This document shows, piece after piece, positions 43,424 to 51,895 of a stretch of 53,689 bases of DNA. The stretch comes from Sphingomonas sp. dw_22 (GTDB lineage Bacteria > Pseudomonadota > Alphaproteobacteria > Sphingomonadales > Sphingomonadaceae): NCBI RefSeq assembly GCF_018449795.1, contig NZ_JAAVVE010000028.1, forward strand, positions 1 through 53,689, given 5' to 3'. The notes beneath the pieces are model-generated. The model was not told where the DNA came from and searched no databases. It saw nothing but the letters and a program-made list of their open reading frames with translations. The translations under genes and the position numbers were made by a program. Within the stretch, counting starts at the first letter, position 1. Every line of letters begins with the position of its first letter.

Positions 43424-44965
43424 ATGCTTCGTAAACTCTTTCTGTCCGCCGCGTTTCTCGTGGCGCCTTCGCTCGCCCATGCCGATTGGTACGAGGCGAG
43501 CTCCAAGCACTTCGTCGTCTATGCCGACAAGGATCCGGGCAAGCTCAAGACCTATACCGAGCAGCTCGAACGCTTTGACCAGACGTTGCGCTTCCTCACT
43601 GGTACGCCGGACAAGCCGCTAAGCCCGTTGCTGAGAGTCCATGTCTATATCCTCTCCAATGTCGGCGAGATCGAGAAACTCTATGGCGGTTCCGGTCCCG
43701 CAGGTTTCTTCAACGCGCGCGCTACCGGATCGGTCGCGTTCGTGCCCGATGGCGACGGCGGCGGCATGCTCGACGCGCAGACGATCCTCCAGCACGAATA
43801 TGGCCACAGCTTCATGTTCTCGAGCTGGCCGAGCATCGTGTTCCCGAAATGGTTCGTTGAAGGATTCGCCGAATTCGTCGGAACCGCATTCTACCGGAGC
43901 GACGGGACGCTGATCATCGGAAAGAACCCCGACTATCGCTCCTATGGCCTTATGCGGACGGCCCAGATGCCCGCGGAGCGCATGCTGCGCCTGGATCCCA
44001 AGGACAAAGACCTGGACACGCAGACGCTCTATGGACGCGGCTGGCTGCTCACCCATTATACGATCCTGGGGGGCCATGCCGATCAGCTCGTCGGCTATAT
44101 CAAGGCGATCAACGAAGGAAAATCAATCGACGAGGCGAACAAGGCATTCGGCCCGCTGGACCGGCTCGACGGCAAACTGAACAGCTATGCGCAACGGGGC
44201 ACCTTGCCGACGATTCGCGTGGAAGCAGGCAAGGTCCCCGTGGGCGAGGTGAAGATGCGGGCGCTCACCGGCGGCGAAGCCGCGACGATGAAGGCACGCA
44301 TCTATTCGCAACGCGGCGTCGATCCCGAACGAGCCAGGACTGTCGTCGAATGGGCGCGCAGGGCGGCTGCGCCCTATCCCAACGATGCGGCTGCGCAGAA
44401 CGAGCTGGCCGAAGCGGAATTCGACGCCGGCAACCATGCGGCTGCAGAAGCGGCCGCCGATCGCGCGCTCGCCGCCGATCCCGAATCCATCCACGCGCTG
44501 CTCTACAAGGGCATGGCCCAGATGGAGATCGCGAAGGCCGCCAAGGAGCGCGACGCGGCCAAGTGGAAGGCGATCCGCAGCTGGTTCGTCAAGGCGAACC
44601 GTCTCGACACCGAATATTCGCAACCGCTGATCCTTTATTATCAGAGCTTCGCGGCCGCAGATCAGGCGGCGCCCAAGACGGCACAGGACGGATTGATCGG
44701 CGCTTATGTGAAGGCACCCTATGACGACGGTCTCCGATTCATGGCAGGCGAGGTGCTGATCCGCCAGAACAACGTCCCGGCCGCCCGCATCGCATTCGAG
44801 AAGATCGCCTATGGCCCGCATGAGGGCGCGGGCGAGAACAATGTGGCACTGAAGGTCGTCACCGCGCTCGACGGTGGCGGCTCCGACGCCGCGCTCAAGG
44901 TGCTCGACGACGCCCAGGCGGAAGCCAGGAAGAAGGGCGAGGACGCCAGGAAGAAGGGCGGCTGA
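43424..44965 (+). CDS. Secreted HExxH metallopeptidase-like protein with TPR tail
   Basis: A 513-residue exported protein (signal peptide MLRKLFLSAAFLVAPSLAHA). The start follows GGGGGA. The N-terminal half looks like a gluzincin-type peptidase domain: zinc motif HEYGH at about 124-128 in TILQHEYGHSFMFSSWP, with the third-ligand Glu in FVEGFAEFVG (about 146). The C-terminal half has tetratricopeptide-like helices (AAAQNELAEAEFDAGNHAAAEAAADRALAADPESIHALLYKG) and a Lys-rich end (EARKKGEDARKKGG). It probably works in the periplasm. The motif and spacing suggest a real protease, but no substrate is evident. A terminator directly follows. Confidence 0.82.
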   Translation: MLRKLFLSAAFLVAPSLAHADWYEASSKHFVVYADKDPGKLKTYTEQLERFDQTLRFLTGTPDKPLSPLLRVHVYILSNVGEIEKLYGGSGPAGFFNARATGSVAFVPDGDGGGMLDAQTILQHEYGHSFMFSSWPSIVFPKWFVEGFAEFVGTAFYRSDGTLIIGKNPDYRSYGLMRTAQMPAERMLRLDPKDKDLDTQTLYGRGWLLTHYTILGGHADQLVGYIKAINEGKSIDEANKAFGPLDRLDGKLNSYAQRGTLPTIRVEAGKVPVGEVKMRALTGGEAATMKARIYSQRGVDPERARTVVEWARRAAAPYPNDAAAQNELAEAEFDAGNHAAAEAAADRALAADPESIHALLYKGMAQMEIAKAAKERDAAKWKAIRSWFVKANRLDTEYSQPLILYYQSFAAADQAAPKTAQDGLIGAYVKAPYDDGLRFMAGEVLIRQNNVPAARIAFEKIAYGPHEGAGENNVALKVVTALDGGGSDAALKVLDDAQAEARKKGEDARKKGG

Positions 44966-44980
44966 TCCCCTCGAAAGGCT

Positions 44981-45020
44981 CGATGGCGGTTCGGGCACGG
45001 CTTGAACCGCCATCGCTTTT
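44981..45020 (+). terminator. Intrinsic terminator after the metallopeptidase gene
   Basis: A perfect 12-bp stem CGATGGCGGTTC / GAACCGCCATCG (44981-44992 and 45004-45015, 11-base loop) followed by CTTTT. It lies 16 bp after the stop codon and separates this gene from the downstream protease gene. Confidence 0.8.
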
Positions 45021-45057
45021 GCCCGAAAGCGGCGCCATCGAAACGACGGGGCACGCG

Positions 45058-46584
45058 ATGCGGCGATTGCTGATTCTGGTGGCGCTGGTCCTCGCCTGGG
45101 GGATGCCGGCGCATGCCGATGACATCTCCGCCTCGGGGCGCGGCGTGGTGCGCATCGTCACGATCGCGGTGGTGGGCGACGAAGTGGTTGGCTTCGGCCA
45201 TGGCAGCGGCTTCGCGGTCGCGCCCAATCGCATCGTCACCAATGCCCATGTCGTCGAGCTCGCCTCGCGCTATCCCGACAATGTCGTGATCGGCGTGGTG
45301 CCCTCCGAAGGCGACAAGTCTTTCCAGGGCACGCTCATCAAGATCGATACCGCGCGCGACCTCGCGCTGATCGAGTTCACCGGCGTCAAACTGCCCCCGC
45401 TCACGCTCTATTCGGGCGGCGTCCAGGACGGCGAGGCGCTGATCGCGCTCGGCTATCCCGGCAATGTCGATCTCGCCACGGCGCGCTCGGCCGCCGATTT
45501 CATCACCCCGCAATCGCCGGTGCGCTCGCAGGGCGGGTTCGCCGGCCTGCGCATGTTGCAGGGGACCAGCGTGCTGCTCCACACCGCGAGCATCGCCCGC
45601 GGCAATTCGGGCGGGCCGCTGCTCGATCGCTGCGGACGCGTGCTCGGCGTCAATTCGGCGATCACCCGCGCCGACGAGGGCGATTCCACCTTCGCCTTCG
45701 CCATCGCCGGCACCGAGCTCGGCGCTTTCCTGCGCGAGGCCGGCCAGCCCTTCGCCACGGTCGACATCCCCTGCACCAGCATCGAGGACCGGATCGCCGC
45801 CGATCGCAGCGCCGACGAGCAGGCCCGCGTGAACGCCGAGGAAAAGGCCCGTGCCGTCGCCGCCAAGGCCGAATCGGATCGCCAGGACGCCATCGCCCAG
45901 GCGCGCAGCCGCAACGAGGCGATGCGCGAGAATTTCATGGCCGGCGCCGCGGTGCTGCTGGTGCTCGGCGCGCTCGCCGTGGCCGGCGGCGGCCTGCTGC
46001 TGTCGCGCGATCGCCGGCGCGAGGGCTATGGCGTCGCGGCGGGCGGCGGCGTGCTGATCCTGGGCGCGATCGCCCTGTTCTTCAGCCGACCCGGCTTCGA
46101 CGAGACCAAGGTGATCCCGGTGCCCGAGGCCCATGGGGCGGCGGCGGTCAGCACCGCCGCGCTTGGCCGGATGGTCTGCACGCTCGTCCCCGAGCGCAGC
46201 CGCGTCACCGTCACGACGACCGACAAGGTCGATCTCGACGTCGGCAATGACGGCTGCGTCAACGGCCGCACCCAATATGCCGAATCGGGCAAGCGCTGGC
46301 AGCGGGTGCTCGTCCCCGACCAGGAGCAGACCGTCTCGGTGCTCGATTTCGATCCGGACACGCGCACCTATACCAACACGCGCTACCTGCTCTCGTCCGA
46401 GCAGATGCAGAGCGCCCGCGCGCTGCGCGCCACCGTGCCGCTCAAGACCTGCTCGTCCGACCAGAGCGCCCGCGCCGCGCTCGCCGCGCAGCAGCAGTCG
46501 GTCCGCGCCGCGCTGCCGCCGGTCTATAACGAGAAGCTGGTCTATAGCTGCACGGCGGCAGCGGAGGGGCCACCGGCGGAGTAA
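45058..46584 (+). CDS. Trypsin-like serine protease with C-terminal coiled coil and two membrane helices
   Basis: A 508-residue protein. The frame opens at 44983, but the ATG at 45058 begins a signal peptide (MRRLLILVALVLAWGMPAHA). A trypsin/DegP-like fold follows with His64 (TNAHVV), Asp101 (ARDLALIEF) and Ser184 (ARGNSGGPLL) as the full triad. A charged coiled coil (ADEQARVNAEEKARAVAAKA, near 260-290) leads to two hydrophobic helices (about 298-320 and 328-345) and a C-terminal beta-rich domain with cysteines. No PDZ domain is present, so it is not a standard DegP. The layout suggests a membrane-tethered periplasmic protease or sensor. Substrate unknown. Confidence 0.85.
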   Translation: MRRLLILVALVLAWGMPAHADDISASGRGVVRIVTIAVVGDEVVGFGHGSGFAVAPNRIVTNAHVVELASRYPDNVVIGVVPSEGDKSFQGTLIKIDTARDLALIEFTGVKLPPLTLYSGGVQDGEALIALGYPGNVDLATARSAADFITPQSPVRSQGGFAGLRMLQGTSVLLHTASIARGNSGGPLLDRCGRVLGVNSAITRADEGDSTFAFAIAGTELGAFLREAGQPFATVDIPCTSIEDRIAADRSADEQARVNAEEKARAVAAKAESDRQDAIAQARSRNEAMRENFMAGAAVLLVLGALAVAGGGLLLSRDRRREGYGVAAGGGVLILGAIALFFSRPGFDETKVIPVPEAHGAAAVSTAALGRMVCTLVPERSRVTVTTTDKVDLDVGNDGCVNGRTQYAESGKRWQRVLVPDQEQTVSVLDFDPDTRTYTNTRYLLSSEQMQSARALRATVPLKTCSSDQSARAALAAQQQSVRAALPPVYNEKLVYSCTAAAEGPPAE

Positions 46585-46587
46585 GGC

Positions 46588-47058
46588 TCAGGCCCGGTCC
46601 ACCCGCGCCGCGAAGCAGCCGCGCCTGGCGTTATGGACGTGCAGGAAAGCCGTCGCCGGATCGGCGAACCAGCGCTCGATCAGCGTTTCCAACTCGCGCC
46701 CGTCGATCACGTCGGCATCGGTCATCATCGCATGGCGATTGAAGGCGCGCACCGAAAGCAGCCGGCAGGCGAGTTGCTCCGGCACCATATCCACATGGCG
46801 CGCCGGCGTCTCGGCGCCCTCGCACACGAAGATCGCGTGGCGCGAGCGATAGGGATTGCGCGCCGGCAGATGCTCGTAGTTGAGCAGCAGCAGCAGCGCC
46901 TCGCCCGGCTCGGCATCCTCCAGGGTGACGCGGCAGGGATAGCCCGGCTTGCCGTCGGCGACGACGCGGACCACGCCCTCGGCCGCCAGCGCGGCATCGT
47001 CCATCCCGTAGAGATAGCGGAACGGCGCCGGATCCAGCCCGGCGATGACGAAGCTCAT
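46588..47058 (-). CDS. DUF1203 domain protein
   Basis: A 156-residue soluble protein. It matches the DUF1203 pattern: FVIAGLDPAPFRYLYGMDDAAL, GKPGYPCRVTLEDAEPGEALLLLNYEHLPA split by variable positions, then NPYRSRHAIFVCEG and a C-terminal FLHVHNARRGCFAARVDR. Conserved Cys and His residues hint at a catalytic or metal-binding site, but no reaction is established. Its start overlaps the ada stop by 4 bp, so it is the second gene of that operon, possibly co-regulated with alkylation repair. Confidence 0.85.
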   Translation of the reverse strand: MSFVIAGLDPAPFRYLYGMDDAALAAEGVVRVVADGKPGYPCRVTLEDAEPGEALLLLLNYEHLPARNPYRSRHAIFVCEGAETPARHVDMVPEQLACRLLSVRAFNRHAMMTDADVIDGRELETLIERWFADPATAFLHVHNARRGCFAARVDRA

Positions 47059-48089
47059 TCTTCCACGCCTTCGCGTTTCCTCAGCGCCCGCTTGCGATCG
47101 ACGCCATAGGCATAGCCGCCGATCCCGCCGTCGCTACGCTGGACGCGGTGGCAGGGGACGACGATCGGCACCGGATTGGCCCCGCACGCCGATCCCGCCG
47201 CGCGCACCGCGCCGGGGCTGCCTGCCTCGGCGGCGATCTGGGCATAGCTGCGCGTCTCGCCCGGCGGGATTGCCCGCAGCGCGTTCCACACCGCCTCCTG
47301 GAACGCGGTGCCCTGCACGTCGACGGGCAGGTCGGTGTGCCGCCCCGGCGTCTCGACCTCGGCCACCACCCGCGCGGCCAGCGCGGCCAGCGCCGCGCCG
47401 CCGCTCACGATCTCCGCCGCAGGGAAGCGCCGGGCGAGCGCGAACCGGTCTTCGTCGAAGGCGATGCGGCACAGCCCCTTGTCGGTCGCGGCGATCAGCA
47501 GCGGCCCCAGGCTGGTTTCGGCGATCGTCCAGCGGATCGTCACCCCCGCGCCGCCGCGCTTCCACGCGCTGGGCGTCATGCCGAGCCGGGCATTGGCGGT
47601 TTCGTAGAAGCGGCTCGGCGCCGAATAGCCGGCCTCGTAGATCGCGCCGGTGACGCTTTCCTCCACGGTCAGCGCCTCGGCCGCACGGCGCGCGCGCAGG
47701 CCGCGGGCATAGGCGGCCGGCGTCACCCCGGTCGCGCGCTTGAACAGCCGGTGGAAATGATGCGGCGCATAGCCGACGTGCCCGGCCAGTTCCTCCAGCC
47801 CCAGCCCGTCCTCCGATGCCTCGATCAGCGCGACCGCCTGAGCCACCGCCACCCGCTCGCGGCCCACTTCGTCGGGCTTGCAGCGCAGGCACGCCCGGAA
47901 ACCCGCCGCGCGCGCCGCCTCGACATCGCCGTAGAAGCGCACATGCTCGCGGCGGGGGCGCCGTGCCGGGCAGGTCGGCTTGCAATAGATGCCGGTGGTG
48001 GTGACCGCGACGACGAACCGCCCCTCGAACGCGCGGTCGCGCGCCGCGAAGGCGGCCCAGGCGGCATCGTCGGAAAGGGGCGTGCTCAT
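47055..48089 (-). CDS. ada: Bifunctional regulator / O6-methylguanine-DNA methyltransferase Ada
   Basis: A 344-residue Ada protein that repairs alkylated DNA and activates its own regulon. The N-terminal zinc domain has Cys36, Cys40, Cys67 and Cys70 (GIYCKPTCPARRP, FRACLRCKPDE). Cys36 is the methyl-phosphotriester acceptor. An AraC-type helix-turn-helix follows (LEELAGHVGYAPHHFHRLFKRATGVTPAAY). The C-terminal methyltransferase has the active-site PCHRV with Cys313 (PIVVPCHRVQRSDGG). The frame runs upstream to 48185 through a repeat; the ATG at 48089 is the family start. Overlaps the DUF1203 gene by 4 bp. Confidence 0.94.
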   Translation of the reverse strand: MSTPLSDDAAWAAFAARDRAFEGRFVVAVTTTGIYCKPTCPARRPRREHVRFYGDVEAARAAGFRACLRCKPDEVGRERVAVAQAVALIEASEDGLGLEELAGHVGYAPHHFHRLFKRATGVTPAAYARGLRARRAAEALTVEESVTGAIYEAGYSAPSRFYETANARLGMTPSAWKRGGAGVTIRWTIAETSLGPLLIAATDKGLCRIAFDEDRFALARRFPAAEIVSGGAALAALAARVVAEVETPGRHTDLPVDVQGTAFQEAVWNALRAIPPGETRSYAQIAAEAGSPGAVRAAGSACGANPVPIVVPCHRVQRSDGGIGGYAYGVDRKRALRKREGVEE

Positions 48090-48157
48090 GCGGTGGATAT
48101 AGTCGCGCCGACCGCGCCCGACATCCCGCTGCTTGCGCTCAAAGCTACGTCTCTCCT

Positions 48158-48264
48158 TCACCCCGGCCGAAGTGCCGGGGTCCACCGGGAGGCCGGGAGA
48201 GCCGCTCGAAGCTCAGAGGGGCTCGCTGGAGGATGAGTGGCCCCCGGCACTTCGGCCGGGGTGA
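48158..48264. repeat. Inverted pair of the CCCCGGCCGAAGTGCCGGGG hairpin
   Basis: The 23-bp arms TCA-CCCCGGCCGAAGTGCCGGGG (48158-48180) and its exact inverse (48242-48264) enclose 61 bp of non-coding DNA. Each arm is itself a hairpin and matches the element at 39238. The element lies in the 288-bp gap (48090-48377) between ada and the divergent MFS gene. Confidence 0.85.
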
Positions 48265-48333
48265 CGGATTGGGCGCGCGGATTGCCTCAATAACTCGGAC
48301 AAACCCCTTGCTCCCGCCAGCGCTTGCCGGCAC

Positions 48334-48347
48334 TGTTAACGCTAACG
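48334..48347. promoter_or_regulatory. LacI-family operator upstream of the xyloside operon
   Basis: TGTTAACGCTAACG matches the common LacI-type palindrome TGTTAGCGCTAACA at 12 of 14 positions. It lies 31 bp upstream of the MFS start codon, where a repressor would block transcription. No LacI gene is in the window, so the regulator would be encoded elsewhere. Confidence 0.6.
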
Positions 48348-48377
48348 GGCGCGCAGACGCCGCAAGGGAGAGGGCGA

Positions 48378-49628
48378 TTGGGCTTCTGGCAACGCACGCG
48401 CGCGCTGCGATGGTGGATCATCGCGATCGTGATGCTCGGCACGATCGTCAACTATCTGACCCGCAGCACGCTCGCGGTGGCCGCGCCAACCTTCATGGCC
48501 GATCTGAAGATCGACGAGCATCAATATTCCTACATCACCGCCGCCTTCCAGGGCGGGATCATGCTCCAGCCGCTGGTGGGCTATATCCTCGACACCATCG
48601 GGCTGCGCTCGGGGCTGGCGCTGTTCGCGGCCGGCTGGGGCCTGCTGACCATGGCGCACGGACTGGCGATCAGCTGGCAATGGCTGTTCGCGCTGCGCGG
48701 CCTGCTGGGTTTCGCCGAGGGCACGTCGCACACCGGCGGGCTGAAGGTCGTCTCCGAATGGTTTCCGGCGCGCGAGCGTGGAATGGCGGGCGGCGTCTAT
48801 AATCTCGGCGCGTCGGCGGGCTCGGCGCTGGCGGCGCCGCTGGTGGCGGGATCGATCTATCTGTGGAACTGGCGCGCGGCCTTCGTCGTCGCGGGCCTGC
48901 TCGCGCTGATGTGGGTCGTGCTGTGGCTCTTCTGGTATCGGCCGCCCGCCAGCCATCCGTCGATCTCCGAGGCGGAGCGCGCGCATATCCTCGCCGGGCA
49001 GGAAGCGCATATCCAGGCGTCCGCCGCGCCGCCCTCGATCCCCTCCCTGCTGCGCCAGCGCAATTTCTGGGGCATCGCCATCCCGCGCTTCCTGGCCGAT
49101 CCCACCTGGGGCACGCTCACCTTCTGGATGCCGCTTTACCTGACCACCGTGCGCGGCTTCGATCTCGGCCAGATCGCGCTTTCCGCCTTCCTGCCCTTCG
49201 TCGCCGCCGATCTCGGCTGCCTGTTCGGGCCGACCGTGGTGCTGTGGCTGGAGCGGCGCGGCATCGGCCTCATCAACGCGCGCCGCTGGACCTTCACGCT
49301 GGGTGCGGTGCTGATGACCGGCATGATGTTCGTCGGCACGGTGGAGAGCGCCTGGGCGGCGGTGGCCCTGCTCTGCCTGGGCGGCTTTGCGCACCAGACG
49401 CTGTCGGTCACCGTCATCACCATGGCCAGCGACCTGTTCCGCCGCAACGAGCTGGGCACCGTCGCCGGCATGGCGGGCACGCTCGCCAATGCCAGCATCC
49501 TGATCTTCTCGCTGCTGATCGGCGGACTCGTCTCGACGATCGGCTACAATCCCTTCTTCGTCGCGCTCGGCCTGCTCGATCTGGTCGCCGCGGCATTGCT
49601 CTGGACCCTGATCAAGGCCCCCGAATGA
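48378..49628 (+). CDS. MFS transporter (anion:cation symporter / hexuronate family-like)
   Basis: A 416-residue major facilitator with 12 helices. Family marks include VNYLTRSTLAVAAPTF in TM1 and the loop 2-3 GYILDTIGLRSGLALFA. GFAEGTSHTGGLKVVSEWFPARERGMAGGVYNLG is the classical ACS/ExuT-type sugar acid signature around TM4. The open frame begins at 48324, but a TTG at 48378 with AGGGAGAGGG upstream gives the best start. Its stop overlaps the GH43 xylosidase start as ATGA, so the likely cargo is a xylose-containing oligosaccharide or a hexuronate-decorated xyloside. Cargo is inferred from the partner gene. Confidence 0.88.
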   Translation: MGFWQRTRALRWWIIAIVMLGTIVNYLTRSTLAVAAPTFMADLKIDEHQYSYITAAFQGGIMLQPLVGYILDTIGLRSGLALFAAGWGLLTMAHGLAISWQWLFALRGLLGFAEGTSHTGGLKVVSEWFPARERGMAGGVYNLGASAGSALAAPLVAGSIYLWNWRAAFVVAGLLALMWVVLWLFWYRPPASHPSISEAERAHILAGQEAHIQASAAPPSIPSLLRQRNFWGIAIPRFLADPTWGTLTFWMPLYLTTVRGFDLGQIALSAFLPFVAADLGCLFGPTVVLWLERRGIGLINARRWTFTLGAVLMTGMMFVGTVESAWAAVALLCLGGFAHQTLSVTVITMASDLFRRNELGTVAGMAGTLANASILIFSLLIGGLVSTIGYNPFFVALGLLDLVAAALLWTLIKAPE

Positions 49629-51256
49629 TCCGCAATCCCATCCTGCCCGGCTTCAATCCCGATCCCTCGATCTGCCGCGTCGGCGACGATTATTATATCG
49701 CGACCTCGACCTTCGAATGGTTCCCCGGCGTCCAGATCCATCATAGCCGCGACCTCGCGAACTGGACGCTGCTCACCCGTCCGCTGCGCCGCGCATCGCA
49801 GCTCGACATGCGCGGCGATCCCGATAGCTGCGGCGTATGGGCGCCCTGCCTGAGCCATGACGGCGAGCGCTTCCACCTGATCTATACCGATGTGAAGCGC
49901 TATGGCCGCACCACCGTCTCCGGCGCCACCGGCGCGAGCCTGCGCGATTTCCACAATTATCTTGTTACCTGCGATACCATCGACGGCGAATGGTCAGACC
50001 CCATCTACCTGAACAGCAGCGGCTTCGACCCCTCGCTGTTCCACGATACGGACGGCCGCAAATATCTGGTCAACCAGCTCTGGGACCACCGCCCAGGCCA
50101 TAACCGCTTCGCCGGCATCGTCCTCCAGCAATATTCGCCCGAGCAGCGCCGGCTGGTCGGCGAGCGTGCGAACATCTTCCCCGGCACGCCGCTCGGCCTC
50201 ACCGAGGCGCCGCACCTCTATCGCCGCGGCGACTGGTATTACCTCCTCACCGCCGAGGGCGGCACCGGCTGGAACCATGCCGTGACGATGGCGCGTGCCC
50301 GCGACCTGCTCGGCCCCTATGAGCTCCACCCGGACGTCCATATCCTCAGCAGCCGCACCCGGCCCGACGCCCCGCTGATGCGCGCCGGCCATGCCGATCT
50401 GGTCGAGACGCGGGACGGCGCGACCTATATGGCCTATCTCTGCGGCCGCCCGCTTCCGGATCGCGGCCGCTGCGTGCTCGGCCGCGAGACCGCGCTCCAG
50501 CCAATGCGCTGGGCCGAGGATGGCTGGCTCTACACGCAGGACCGCTCCGGGCTGCCGATGCTCGAAGCCCCCGCGCCCGATCTCCCCCCTTCGCTGCCCC
50601 GCCCGACCGAGGCGCGCTACGATTTCGACGAAGCCGAGTTGCCGATCGACCTGCAATGGCTCCGCACGCCCGAGCCGGAGACGATCTTCAGCCTGACCGA
50701 GCGCCCCGGCCATCTGCGCCTCCATGGCCGCGAGACGATCGGCAGCCTGTTCACCCAAGCGCTGGTCGCGCGGCGGCAGCAGGGTTTCTGCTATTCGGCA
50801 TCCTGCGCGCTGGCGTTCGAGCCCGAGCATTTCCAGCAGGCTGCCGGGCTGGTCGCCTATTATAACGGGTCGAAATTCCATTACCTGCACGTCACGCACG
50901 ACGCCGAAATCGGCCGCCATATCCGCGTGATGTCCGTGCTGCCCGATGCGCCCCAGGTCGATGCCTTCACCGCGCCGGTGCCGATCCCGCCCGGCCGCAT
51001 CGCGCTGCGCGTCGAGGTCGATTACGAGCGGCTGCGCTTCGCCTGGCGCGTGGGGGACGACGACTGGGCCTGGCTCCCCGAAATATTCGACGCCTCGATC
51101 CTGTCCGACGAAGCCACCGCCCCCGGCCAGCCCAATTTCACCGGCGCGTTCGTGGGGATGGCCTGCCAGGACATGGCCGGCACCGGCCGCCCGGCGGACT
51201 TCGACTGGTTCGACTATCGCGAGCGCCCCTATGCGCCCGATGCGGAGGCGCTCTAG
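49625..51256 (+). CDS. Glycoside hydrolase family 43 beta-xylosidase (XynB-type)
   Basis: A 543-residue enzyme, the length of GH43 subfamily 11 beta-xylosidases. The five-bladed propeller starts NPILPGFNPDPSICRVGDDYY. The three catalytic carboxylates are Asp13 (NPDPS, base), Asp135 (FDPSLF, pKa modulator) and Glu194 (GLTEAPHLYR, acid). The C-terminal beta-sandwich from about residue 330 carries GFCYSASCALAFEPEHFQQAAGLVAYYN, typical of the xylosidase C-terminal domain. No signal peptide is present, so it is cytoplasmic and cuts imported xylo-oligosaccharides. It is coupled to the MFS gene by a 4-bp overlap, and its end overlaps the convergent PilZ gene by 4 bp. Confidence 0.94.
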   Translation: MIRNPILPGFNPDPSICRVGDDYYIATSTFEWFPGVQIHHSRDLANWTLLTRPLRRASQLDMRGDPDSCGVWAPCLSHDGERFHLIYTDVKRYGRTTVSGATGASLRDFHNYLVTCDTIDGEWSDPIYLNSSGFDPSLFHDTDGRKYLVNQLWDHRPGHNRFAGIVLQQYSPEQRRLVGERANIFPGTPLGLTEAPHLYRRGDWYYLLTAEGGTGWNHAVTMARARDLLGPYELHPDVHILSSRTRPDAPLMRAGHADLVETRDGATYMAYLCGRPLPDRGRCVLGRETALQPMRWAEDGWLYTQDRSGLPMLEAPAPDLPPSLPRPTEARYDFDEAELPIDLQWLRTPEPETIFSLTERPGHLRLHGRETIGSLFTQALVARRQQGFCYSASCALAFEPEHFQQAAGLVAYYNGSKFHYLHVTHDAEIGRHIRVMSVLPDAPQVDAFTAPVPIPPGRIALRVEVDYERLRFAWRVGDDDWAWLPEIFDASILSDEATAPGQPNFTGAFVGMACQDMAGTGRPADFDWFDYRERPYAPDAEAL

Positions 51257-51630
51257 CGCCCCTCCCGCGCCTTGCGCAGCAGTGCCTCCAGCTCCGCGAC
51301 CACCTGCGCCTGGCCCTTGAACGCATGGACCAGCTCGCGCTTCGGCAGCGGCATCAGGAATTCGCAGCCGTGGCGCTGTCCGTCGCGGCGCACCACCTTG
51401 GCCTCGCGCGCCCCGGCGCCGGCCAGCCCGACCGAAACCAGCGTCCCCACCGGCAGATCGACATCGCCCGTGAACAGGAAGCCCGTGCGCGAGAAATTCT
51501 CGACCGTCACGTCGAAGGGCTTGCCGTCCATGCCGCGGAGCGTCGTCTCGCTGTCCACGATGAAGCGGATCGCCCCCCGTGCATCGACTTCGCCCAACAC
51601 TTCCAGTCGCGCGACCAGCAATTTCCGCAC
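51253..51630 (-). CDS. PilZ domain protein (cyclic-di-GMP binding candidate)
   Basis: A 125-residue protein with one PilZ beta-barrel. Both ligand motifs can be traced: RxxxR as RGAIR near residue 18 and (D/N)xSxxG as NFSRTG near residue 46, followed by the strands GTLVSVGLAGAG, AKVVRRDGQRHGCEFL. The C-terminus is an amphipathic helix. Asn replaces the usual Asp in the second motif, which many binding members tolerate. It is monocistronic and convergent with the xylosidase gene. Target process unknown. Confidence 0.82.
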   Translation of the reverse strand: MRKLLVARLEVLGEVDARGAIRFIVDSETTLRGMDGKPFDVTVENFSRTGFLFTGDVDLPVGTLVSVGLAGAGAREAKVVRRDGQRHGCEFLMPLPKRELVHAFKGQAQVVAELEALLRKAREGR

Positions 51631-51895
51631 TCCACCCTGCTTCCGGAGCGCGATTCTAGGACGGATATCGTTAAAGGTTTCGTAACCCCGGGGCGGCGCG
51701 AACCGTCTTGACTTTGGTCAGTCTCGCTGCCATATGCGCCGCCATCGAGGCATCATGCAGCGTGATGGGCCGTCTTTGGACGCCCGGCTCTGCCTCGGTC
51801 CAGACCCCGGCTTCCCTTATCACGCGGGTTGTCATTTTTGACACCGCTTCCGCGTCCGGATTCCGTGCGCGTCGGCCGCATTCGAAAGTTCCATA

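Noticed and set aside
51671..51835. Small minus-strand ORF of 54 codons starting MTTRVIREAG upstream of the DEAD-box gene
   Set aside because: No ribosome-binding site and no recognisable family, and its start overlaps a TGTCA-TTTT-TGACA palindrome that is more likely regulatory. It remains a weak possibility only.
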